This document shows, piece after piece, positions 1-5,956 of a DNA stretch of 5,956 bases (the first letter of the stretch is position 1; each line of letters starts with the position of its first letter). The notes under the pieces are model-generated. The model saw only the letters and a list, made by a program, of their open reading frames with translations. It did not search any database and was not told the DNA's origin. Position numbers and translations under genes: made by a program. The stretch comes from Minisyncoccota bacterium (lineage in GTDB: Bacteria; Verrucomicrobiota; Lentisphaeria; Oligosphaerales; MVZH01): contig JAIPIM010000259.1 of assembly GCA_021734725.1 (NCBI GenBank), positions 1-5,956 of the forward strand, given 5' to 3'.

Positions 1-931
1 TTGTCAGGTAAACGGTCACGACCGTAGAGTATTGCAGCGCGTTCATTGCTTTGTTATAGGCTCGGTGCAAATAGTGGTGCATAGCGTCCAGTTCAGCGCT
101 TGTCTGCTTAGCGAGACATGCTGTCAGAAGTGCCGTTGACGGCTCCTCATGCCGTGGACACTGGGCGTCATAGGCCTCTTTCAAGGTGCGCGCTGAGGAT
201 TCGTCTCCGCGAAAGAACGCACTCCATGCCTGTCCCAATATGTTCAATCGATGCATTTCGTCACGTTCACCGGAGCGTTTCAGTCTGCCGTGCAGAACCA
301 CACCAAAGACAGCACCTGCCGCAAAACCCGCAACGTGCGCCCAGAAGGCGACCTCTTCCGAGGCAGACACCGGCTCCAGGCTGAAATACAGTTGCCCAAT
401 AAACCACAGCCCCAGCACGACAAAGGCAGGCAACGTGACGACAAATGGCCGGACAAAGAAGAAGAAAACACAACGCAATCGTGACTTCGGTAACAACGCA
501 AAGAATGCCCCGAGAACGGCGGAAATGGCACCTGACGCACCGACGGTGGGAACCCCTTGCGAAAACGGCGACAGTGTTTCGAGATGCACCGCGGTACTCA
601 GCAGTGCACCGGCAATATAGAGCATGAGAAACCGTGCACTGCCAAGAAATCGCTCCAAGGTGCTGCCATACACCCACAGAAAAAGACAGTTTCCAATGAG
701 ATGGAGCCAGCCGACGTGCAGAAAGGTACACGTTATAAATGAATACCACGCAAACTCCCACTGCACCACGCCAAACCTGTAAAGGACATCCGACCATTGC
801 GCGGGAGACAGCAAGGCGGCAAACATGACATGAATTGCAATGTACGTGGCAAGCAGGGTATAGACAGCATAGGGATGGCGCTGCCGGAATTCCCAGTCTC
901 TGTCGGTTTCTATGGCAAATGGAATAAACAC
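1..931 (-). CDS. Rhomboid-family intramembrane serine protease (C-terminus cut by window edge)
   Basis: Predicted polytopic inner-membrane protease that cleaves transmembrane substrates with a Ser-His dyad. The frame stays open for 310 codons to the window edge. The catalytic serine lies in GASG (Ser133) and the histidine in AHVAG (His199). The HxxxxHxxxN motif of the second helix is His72, His77 and Asn81. Helices fall near residues 22-42, 63-88, 98-116, 129-147, 152-185 (one long or two short segments) and 195-214, matching the six-helix rhomboid core. After the last helix come a basic stretch (RLKRS) and at least 95 soluble, probably helical residues, longer than minimal rhomboids such as GlpG. 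The start is GTG at 931, one base after the upstream stop, with GAGGAGG nine bases before it. The next in-frame ATG (codon 36) falls inside the first helix, so it is less likely. Family assignment is firm; the substrate is unknown. Confidence 0.93.
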   Translation of the reverse strand, partial: MFIPFAIETDRDWEFRQRHPYAVYTLLATYIAIHVMFAALLSPAQWSDVLYRFGVVQWEFAWYSFITCTFLHVGWLHLIGNCLFLWVYGSTLERFLGSARFLMLYIAGALLSTAVHLETLSPFSQGVPTVGASGAISAVLGAFFALLPKSRLRCVFFFFVRPFVVTLPAFVVLGLWFIGQLYFSLEPVSASEEVAFWAHVAGFAAGAVFGVVLHGRLKRSGERDEMHRLNILGQAWSAFFRGDESSARTLKEAYDAQCPRHEEPSTALLTACLAKQTSAELDAMHHYLHRAYNKAMNALQYSTVVTVYLT

Positions 932-932
932 C

Positions 933-1976
933 CTACTCCGCCTCCTCAAAATGCCGAATCAGAATCCCGTTCTGCGTCGTGGAAGTGCCGCGCACGGTGC
1001 CTGACGATCCTTGCGGGTCGTCGAGCGTTGCGGCCACATCACCAGGCAATTGGGGCTTCAAGCCATACTCCCTGACAGCTTGTTCGACAGCTTCGCGCAT
1101 CTCTCTGTCGACCACAAGTGTTTCGCATACTTGCCGCACTTGCAGTATAACGGTGGCTTGGTGCATACCACCGGAAAACAAGTCCACGATATCCCCGATC
1201 ATATCGGACGCACTCATGAATGCATCCGCTCCAGCCGTCTTTTTCAGTATTGTAGTCCAGTCCTTTACCGCCTCTGCCTTGTGGCGTGTCTCCCATGCCA
1301 GATTGGCGCGGTGAAAAACGTAGGGAAGATACGAGGGGTGGGATTCAGGTATCACGCCTGCGAGAGACACAAGTTTCCGGTAGCCGTCTTCAAGCGGCCC
1401 CGAACGCGCTACCATGAGGGCCTCCCCACCGGCAACATCGAACTCAGGTTCTCCCCCCTTCCAGCATTCCTTGGCGTTGGCAAAGCTCCGAGCCGCAAGC
1501 TTGGCCCAATGCTCCTTACCGCGAATATCGCCTTGGCTTTCCAGGTAACGCGCGCGTTCCTTGGCCCGGTATGCTGCCTGCAACCAAAGGCGGGGTGCAC
1601 GCTGGCGAAACCAGGGCGAATCCTGATCTTCCTGCTGCAAAGATGCCGGAGATTGCCGACCGACGCCATTCAGGTAGGCTGCCAGGGAAATTGTGACAAT
1701 AAGGAAGATGTATAGTGCGGGATTCCGTGCAAAGCGAATCAGGCGACGATGCCTGGTACGCCTGTCTAAGATGCCGGCACAGTTGGAACACACCAAGTTT
1801 TGGCTGGTCGTGTCGAACGCCATGCACGCCCAACAGAAGAGCTTTTCGCATTCGGCGCACAGTGCTTCCGCCGGACGTTCGGGATGGCGGTTGCAAGTCA
1901 AGGTGGAGCTGGTGAGGACTTCTTGTAGCGCGCTCTTAAATAAATATCTTGTCCGATCGTCCACCTTAGACACCAT
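933..1976 (-). CDS. B-box-like zinc finger, single-helix membrane protein with helical (TPR-like) C-terminal domain
   Basis: A 347-residue protein of unknown function. The N-terminus holds a zinc-binding array: Cys28, His31, Cys40, Cys43, Cys48, Cys51, then Cys63 and Cys66. The start (CNRHPERPAEALCAEC) is typical of bacterial B-box-like fingers. A basic stretch (RRTRHRRLIRFAR, about 72-84) precedes one hydrophobic helix at about 87-103, with no signal peptide cleavage site. By the positive-inside rule the finger is cytoplasmic and the rest faces the periplasm. Residues 125-305 are rich in predicted helices; segments near 133-172 and 214-246 resemble TPR units but are too degenerate to assign firmly. 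The last 40 residues look disordered. An in-frame TGA four codons upstream makes the ATG at 1976 the first possible start, though its ribosome binding site is weak. The gene follows the finger-propeller gene by 103 bases and ends one base before the rhomboid start. It could be a scaffold or partner protein. Coding status is confident, role is not. Confidence 0.88.
   Translation of the reverse strand: MVSKVDDRTRYLFKSALQEVLTSSTLTCNRHPERPAEALCAECEKLFCWACMAFDTTSQNLVCSNCAGILDRRTRHRRLIRFARNPALYIFLIVTISLAAYLNGVGRQSPASLQQEDQDSPWFRQRAPRLWLQAAYRAKERARYLESQGDIRGKEHWAKLAARSFANAKECWKGGEPEFDVAGGEALMVARSGPLEDGYRKLVSLAGVIPESHPSYLPYVFHRANLAWETRHKAEAVKDWTTILKKTAGADAFMSASDMIGDIVDLFSGGMHQATVILQVRQVCETLVVDREMREAVEQAVREYGLKPQLPGDVAATLDDPQGSSGTVRGTSTTQNGILIRHFEEAE
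941..947 (-). promoter_or_regulatory. Shine-Dalgarno site of the rhomboid gene, inside the upstream gene
   Basis: GAGGAGG on the minus strand lies nine bases before the GTG at 931 and overlaps the last codons of the upstream finger gene. It decides the GTG start. With the upstream stop codon one base before the start, it suggests that ribosomes finishing the finger protein re-initiate on the rhomboid. Confidence 0.75.
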
Positions 1977-1993
1977 CAGCCTGCTTCATTTAC

Positions 1994-2011
1994 GTGCCAA
2001 CGTTACGGCAC
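1994..2011 (-). promoter_or_regulatory. Small inverted repeat upstream of the finger-helical gene
   Basis: On the minus strand GTGCC and GGCAC form perfect five-base arms around an eight-base spacer that itself contains the palindrome AACGTT. The repeat ends 17 bases before the ATG at 1976. It could be a weak leader hairpin or an operator-like site, or it could be chance. No T-run follows, so it is not an intrinsic terminator. Confidence 0.2.
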
Positions 2012-2079
2012 CTTGCGTCGAAACACATTGCATGTGCAGTGACCCCGCTGGACACCCCGGGCGTGCGAACCATGTCTTT

Positions 2080-3753
2080 CTAACGGAGACGCAACCCGGC
2101 AACCCCGGTTGTCCGCGGCCCCTTAAGATACTCTGCCAGGGTTTCTCGGCTGGCTGTCGTTGACACCCCGGGGCGCTCGCGACGCACGTATGTTAAGCCC
2201 ACCAAACGGCCCCCGGACACCCCCACGGGCATAAAGCCAATGTCCGAATGCTTGCGGTACATACTTTCCCCGTTATCGCAATTGAACTGCTCGATGACCG
2301 TCGTACCTTTACCGCCGGAAATCATCGTAAGCACGCCGGTAACACTGGTGTCCATAACATGCACAAGACGTGTGCCATCCGTAAGCACGTCCCCCAAAAG
2401 TTTCCGCGTCCGCCAAGCCGCCTCTCCGGTGTCGGGGTCAAGGCAAACCACTATCGGGTCAGCCGTAAGCAGACTCGCATTTATTCCGGATTGACGTCCC
2501 ATGTCTTTGAGTAATTCATCCAGTTGGTGCTGTGCCGGGCCGTTAAACGAAGCTCCCTTATCCTCCTTGCCGCCACCATACCCTGAAACGATCAGACGCG
2601 AGTCCTCGCGATAAACAAACCTGTCATTCAGCATGACCGTCGTTGTCCACTTCAACTGTCCGGTGTCCACATCGTAGCATGCGGAGCCTGTCTGTCCACT
2701 GACAAAGAGCATATCGCCAACCGTGAAGTGTGAGGGAGCAAAGGCTTTTTCGACCTCTAAAGACCATACTTCCTGGCCTGCTTCCGAGAAGGCATGGAGG
2801 ATCCCCTGTGACTGCACCAATAAGTGCTTACCCGCGGCCAGGGGCCCCCATGACGGCTCCTCCGGAAAGGAAACTTCCCATCGCGGCTTGCCTGACGCCG
2901 CATCAAGCACATACATGAAATACGTAGCTTCAGTACCGGTACCGCGAATCTCCTGTGCAACGATACACCCGCTGTTTGCGGTGATCGTCGAAACTTTACT
3001 CCCTTGCGGAGATGTGTATGTCCATTCTTTGTGTCCATCCTTCAGACTGACACACACGACTTTCGACGGTACCTGTTCAACGCTTGCCCCCCACTGCCAG
3101 TCGGCAGGCAGGAGTATCCACGCCAACTCCGCGGATTCCGCGGTTTCCACGACGCTCGCCGATCTGTCAAAAGCCATCGCGAAAACAGGTTTGCCCTCGC
3201 CTGTGACACGGGCGAGCCCGTTAGTGTCGTGGACAATCCAATCACCATCGAGTGCACCGACATGGCTTGCGGCGGGCGAGAACGAACGGGGAAGCTCAAT
3301 CCGTCTGATCTGCTCACCGCTGTGGCTGTCCAACATCACCAAGCTTTGCCCGGTCATGACTGATAAATGGCCGCTCGGCACTATGGCGACATGGAGATCC
3401 GACGCGTTTTCAGGACACGGCCACGACCACACAACCTTCCCAGGCGCAGCTATGAAACCGCGCCAGACCAACCCCCCAGCCAATACCAGCAGCAGAATGG
3501 CGAATGCCGCGGCTCCCCTGCGTAGGTACGACCGCAGTTTCGCCATCTCCTGTTCTTCCCGTTCTCTGTCCCGCTTCTCCTCCGGTGAAACAGACTGACG
3601 GGCTTCCTGCAAGCACCGCTCGCCACAGAAATAACCGAACATTTCAACACATTCTCGGCAAATCGGTTTACCGCAACGTGCACACTGCATAGTGGCAGGC
3701 GTTGTCGAATGCCGGTCGCACATCGGTACGTTCGATTCAGGACTTTCCGCCAT
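2080..3753 (-). CDS. B-box-like zinc finger, membrane-anchored PQQ-type beta-propeller protein
   Basis: A 557-residue protein. The N-terminal finger has Cys12, His15, Cys24, Cys27, Cys32, Cys35, Cys43 and Cys47, the same opening spacing as the neighbouring finger protein. A highly charged segment (about 57-79, ending KLRSYLRR) leads into one hydrophobic helix at about 81-99. No lipobox is present. The basic residues before the helix put the finger in the cytoplasm and the C-terminal domain outside. That domain carries PQQ/BamB-like repeats of the form D-x-x-(S/T/D)-G-x-x-x-W near 138-154, 232-246, 280-296, 318-334, 358-373, 435-450 and a weak one at 487-503, implying a seven- or eight-bladed propeller. 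A likely loop insertion lies at about 374-432. The start is ATG at 3753 with a strong AGAGGAG site. Such propellers commonly act as protein-binding scaffolds (BamB) or as PQQ dehydrogenases; the latter's catalytic features were not seen. Function is unknown, architecture well supported. Confidence 0.92.
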   Translation of the reverse strand: MAESPESNVPMCDRHSTTPATMQCARCGKPICRECVEMFGYFCGERCLQEARQSVSPEEKRDREREEQEMAKLRSYLRRGAAAFAILLLVLAGGLVWRGFIAAPGKVVWSWPCPENASDLHVAIVPSGHLSVMTGQSLVMLDSHSGEQIRRIELPRSFSPAASHVGALDGDWIVHDTNGLARVTGEGKPVFAMAFDRSASVVETAESAELAWILLPADWQWGASVEQVPSKVVCVSLKDGHKEWTYTSPQGSKVSTITANSGCIVAQEIRGTGTEATYFMYVLDAASGKPRWEVSFPEEPSWGPLAAGKHLLVQSQGILHAFSEAGQEVWSLEVEKAFAPSHFTVGDMLFVSGQTGSACYDVDTGQLKWTTTVMLNDRFVYREDSRLIVSGYGGGKEDKGASFNGPAQHQLDELLKDMGRQSGINASLLTADPIVVCLDPDTGEAAWRTRKLLGDVLTDGTRLVHVMDTSVTGVLTMISGGKGTTVIEQFNCDNGESMYRKHSDIGFMPVGVSGGRLVGLTYVRRERPGVSTTASRETLAEYLKGPRTTGVAGLRLR

Positions 3754-3759
3754 TGCTAA

Positions 3760-3766
3760 CTCCTCT
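3760..3766 (-). promoter_or_regulatory. Shine-Dalgarno site of the finger-propeller gene
   Basis: AGAGGAG on the minus strand lies six bases before the ATG at 3753. It is a near-ideal ribosome binding site and supports this ATG over the in-frame ATGs at codons 11 and 22, the second of which would cut into the zinc finger. Confidence 0.75.
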
Positions 3767-3837
3767 GCCCGCGTTCACCCTCGGAGCGTACCATTCGTCC
3801 ATCCCGTTTTCTCGGCGGCGAATGAACACTTTCAAGC

Positions 3838-3865
3838 AGTATACACTCTGGCGAACACCTTGCAA
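3838..3865 (-). promoter_or_regulatory. Possible sigma-70-type promoter for the finger-propeller gene
   Basis: On the minus strand TTGCAA (3865-3860, four of six matches to TTGACA) is followed after 16 bases by TATACT (3843-3838, five of six matches to TATAAT). The predicted transcript start is near 3831, giving a leader of about 78 bases before the ATG at 3753. The site begins just after the clpB stop. It would let the three downstream genes be expressed apart from clpB. Pattern match only; chance is possible. Confidence 0.35.
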
Positions 3866-3874
3866 CCGCGGCGG

Positions 3875-5956
3875 TTACTCGGTGTTTTCAATCGTGAACG
3901 AAAAGTCCTTGTCCCGGTAATCCACGATTATACGTTGCCCCTCCCGGAGTTCGTTCCCCACGAGCAGTCGCGAAATCGGGTTTTCCAAGCGCCGCGAAAT
4001 AGTACGTTTCAGCGGGCGCGCCCCATAGACGGGATCGTATCCTTCCGATGCCAATTCTTCTTTGGCCCCGGCTGTAACTTCGAACTCAACCCCAATGGAT
4101 GCGAGCCGCTTGGAAAGCTCCTTTAGTTGAAGCTCCACGATTTCAACCAAGTGCACCCTGTCAAGCGCGTGGAACACAACGATGTCGTCAACACGATTCA
4201 AGAATTCCGGGCGGAAATTATGCCGGAGCTCACTCATTACACTGTCCTTCATCGCCGTAAAATCGTCGTCGCGCCGCTCCACAATATGGGTGCTCCCAAT
4301 GTTTGAGGTCATGATGACAACCGTATTTTTAAAGTCCACCGTTCGCCCGTGGGAATCGGTCAGACGCCCTTCATCCAGTATCTGAAGAAGAATATTGAAC
4401 ACATCGTGGTGCGCCTTCTCGATCTCATCGAACAAGATGACTGAATACGGACGCCGACGCACCGCTTCGGTAAGCTGTCCAGCCTCTTCGTAACCGATGT
4501 ATCCGGGAGGGGCCCCAATGAGTCGCGCCACAGTATGTTTTTCCATGTATTCAGACATGTCAATACGGACCATTGCATGCTCATCGTCAAACAACGAAAA
4601 AGCCAGAGTGCGCGCCAGTTCGGTCTTTCCGACGCCGGTGGGGCCGAGGAAAATGAAACTGCCTATGGGGCGCCGAGGATCTTTCAACCCCGCTCGGGCA
4701 CGCAGCACCGCGTCCGCGACCGCATCTACGGCCTCGTTCTGCCCAACCACGCGCTCGTGCAGATGATCCGACAGATTCAGCAGTTTTGTCCGCTCGCTTT
4801 CAACCAACCGGCTCACCGGAATATTGGTCCAACGACTTACAACTTCGGCGATGTCTTCTTCATCCACCTCTTCCTTGAGCAAACGTGTTCCTTCCTGTCC
4901 GGCGGCTGCCTGTTCCATTTCATGAATGCGAGCCTGAAGGTTGGGTATGGTACCGTTGCGCAACTCAGCAGCTTTCTCGAGGTCGTAATCTCTCTCCGCA
5001 CGGTCCAGATTCAGGCGCGCTAACTCCAGAGACTCCCGCATTTCACGCAATTCGGTTATCGCGGACTTCTCATTTTCCCACTTGGTCTGCAACAGCGCCA
5101 CCTCGTCTTTAACGTCACCCAACTCAGCTTCCAAACGGCCGGCACGTTCACGTGACGCTTCATCGTCTTCCTTCCGCAAACCGGCCAACTCGATTTCCAG
5201 TTGCATCTGACGCCGCATCGCTTCGTCCAATTCCTGCGGACGGCTGTCGATCTCCGTGCGTAACTTAGCGGCTGCTTCATCAACCAAGTCAATCGCTTTG
5301 TCCGGAAGAAAACGGTCACTGATATAGCGGTCCGAAAGAACAGCCGCTGTAACGAGAGCCGAGTCGCGAAGCTTGACTCCATGGTGTACTTCGTAACGCT
5401 CGCGCAATCCGCGCAGAATGGAAATGCTTTCTTCGACGGACGGCTCGTCAATCAGCACCGTTTGGAAGCGTCGCTCCAGTGCGGCATCCTTTTCTATATG
5501 CTTCCGATATTCATCCAGCGTCGTCGCCCCGATGCAATGCAATTCGCCCCGGGCCAGCATGGGCTTCAACATGTTGCCCGCGTCAACGGCCCCCTCCGCC
5601 GCACCGGCACCAACAACGGTGTGCAGCTCATCGATAAAAAGAATGACTGTCCCTTCGGACTCACTGACCTCCTTCAAAACGGCTTTCAAGCGCTCCTCGA
5701 ACTCACCTCGAAACTTGGCGCCCGCCAGCAGGGCGCCCATGTCCAAACCAATAATGCGTCTGTCTTTCAATCCTTCGGGTACGTCTCCACGCATGATACG
5801 AAGCGCCAACCCCTCCACAATCGCGGTTTTTCCCGTCCCGGGCTCCCCAATTAGAACCGGGTTGTTCTTTGTGCGTCGCGACAACACTTGGATCGTGCGT
5901 CGTATTTCCTCATCCCGACCGATGACCGGATCAAGCTTGTCCTCGCGCGCAAGCCG
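3875..5956 (-). CDS. clpB: ATP-dependent disaggregase ClpB (N-terminal domain outside the window)
   Basis: Cytoplasmic Hsp100 disaggregase that threads aggregated proteins through a hexameric ring, working with DnaK. The 693 residues seen lack about 170 N-terminal ones compared with E. coli ClpB, so the start lies beyond the right edge. Counting from the edge: first AAA module with Walker A GEPGTGKT (37-44), pore loop KFRGE (81-85), Walker B VILFIDE (104-110) and arginine-finger region ERRF (161-164); coiled-coil middle domain at about 235-355; second module with Walker A GPTGVGKT (438-445), pore loop GYIGYE (485-490), Walker B VILFDE (506-511), sensor-1 Asn552, arginine finger in LNRVD (586-590) and sensor-2 GARPLKR (645-651). 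The long middle domain separates ClpB from ClpA and ClpC, and no ClpP-binding IGF/IGL loop is evident. The frame is intact to TAA at 3875. The first pore loop has Phe where E. coli has Tyr. The promoter is out of view. Identification is very firm. Confidence 0.98.
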   Translation of the reverse strand, partial: RLAREDKLDPVIGRDEEIRRTIQVLSRRTKNNPVLIGEPGTGKTAIVEGLALRIMRGDVPEGLKDRRIIGLDMGALLAGAKFRGEFEERLKAVLKEVSESEGTVILFIDELHTVVGAGAAEGAVDAGNMLKPMLARGELHCIGATTLDEYRKHIEKDAALERRFQTVLIDEPSVEESISILRGLRERYEVHHGVKLRDSALVTAAVLSDRYISDRFLPDKAIDLVDEAAAKLRTEIDSRPQELDEAMRRQMQLEIELAGLRKEDDEASRERAGRLEAELGDVKDEVALLQTKWENEKSAITELREMRESLELARLNLDRAERDYDLEKAAELRNGTIPNLQARIHEMEQAAAGQEGTRLLKEEVDEEDIAEVVSRWTNIPVSRLVESERTKLLNLSDHLHERVVGQNEAVDAVADAVLRARAGLKDPRRPIGSFIFLGPTGVGKTELARTLAFSLFDDEHAMVRIDMSEYMEKHTVARLIGAPPGYIGYEEAGQLTEAVRRRPYSVILFDEIEKAHHDVFNILLQILDEGRLTDSHGRTVDFKNTVVIMTSNIGSTHIVERRDDDFTAMKDSVMSELRHNFRPEFLNRVDDIVVFHALDRVHLVEIVELQLKELSKRLASIGVEFEVTAGAKEELASEGYDPVYGARPLKRTISRRLENPISRLLVGNELREGQRIIVDYRDKDFSFTIENTE

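Noticed and set aside
267..797. Minus-strand open frame of 176 codons
   Set aside because: It is an out-of-frame shadow of the rhomboid gene. The translation is rich in Cys, Arg and Trp with no motif, whereas the neighbouring frame gives all rhomboid catalytic residues.
1011..1715. Plus-strand open frame of 234 codons
   Set aside because: It is antisense to the finger-helical gene, which has a recognisable zinc finger and membrane helix. The plus frame shows no motifs and no good ribosome binding site was noted.
1966..1989. Seven-codon open frame (MKQADGV) overlapping the start of the finger-helical gene
   Set aside because: It has no ribosome binding site and such tiny frames are common by chance. 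Its ATG contributes to the in-frame TGA that limits the start of the real gene.
2051..2172. Two direct copies of GACACCCCGGG about 110 bases apart
   Set aside because: Only 11 bases are shared, one copy is inside coding sequence, and the flanks differ. No mobile element or array surrounds them.
2723..3598. Plus-strand open frame of 291 codons
   Set aside because: It lies wholly antisense to the finger-propeller gene. Its translation has no recognisable domain and is rich in Ser, Thr and Pro, as expected from a complementary frame.
3864..3876. Perfect palindrome overlapping the clpB stop (six-base arms, one-base centre)
   Set aside because: The loop is too short for a good hairpin and no T-run follows on the minus strand, so it is not an intrinsic terminator. 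It is probably chance in GC-rich sequence.

Overview
This 5,956-base window reads as one minus-strand gene row. All four recognisable genes point the same way, with short gaps, and the two genes at the window edges are cut off. In transcription order (right to left) they are: the 3' four-fifths of clpB (5956-3875); a protein with a zinc finger, one membrane helix and a PQQ-type beta-propeller (3753-2080); a second protein with a similar zinc finger and one membrane helix, followed by a helical, possibly TPR-like domain (1976-933); and a rhomboid-family intramembrane serine protease (931-1, C-terminus missing). The rhomboid starts with GTG one base after the preceding stop codon, so it is easily missed.

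The organism is a bacterium of moderate GC (mid-50s percent by eye). A ClpB with the long middle domain, BamB-like propeller repeats predicted to lie outside the inner membrane, and strong GAGGAG-type ribosome binding sites suit a Gram-negative-type cell. Bacterial B-box-like fingers fused to membrane and propeller or TPR modules bring to mind the Planctomycetes-Verrucomicrobia-Lentisphaerae group and similar environmental phyla. That is an impression; nothing here fixes the taxonomy.

Layout: 3875-5956 is clpB without its N-terminal domain, followed by a 121-base gap holding a plausible sigma-70-like promoter and a strong ribosome binding site. Then come the finger-propeller gene, a 103-base gap with a small inverted repeat and no clear terminator, the finger-helical gene, a one-base gap, and the rhomboid gene running off the left edge. 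No RNA genes, mobile elements, CRISPR arrays or long repeats were seen. No gene-free stretch exceeds 121 bases.

How the genes may work together (inference): the two finger proteins share a C-x2-H-x8-C-x2-C-x4-C-x2-C signature, a basic segment before a single helix, and a predicted cytoplasmic finger with a large domain on the outer face. A rhomboid protease is encoded next to them and is probably translationally coupled to the second. The row could be an envelope protein-quality or signalling module, with clpB as a stress-related neighbour. The finger-helix proteins are candidate rhomboid partners or substrates, but nothing in the sequence proves it.
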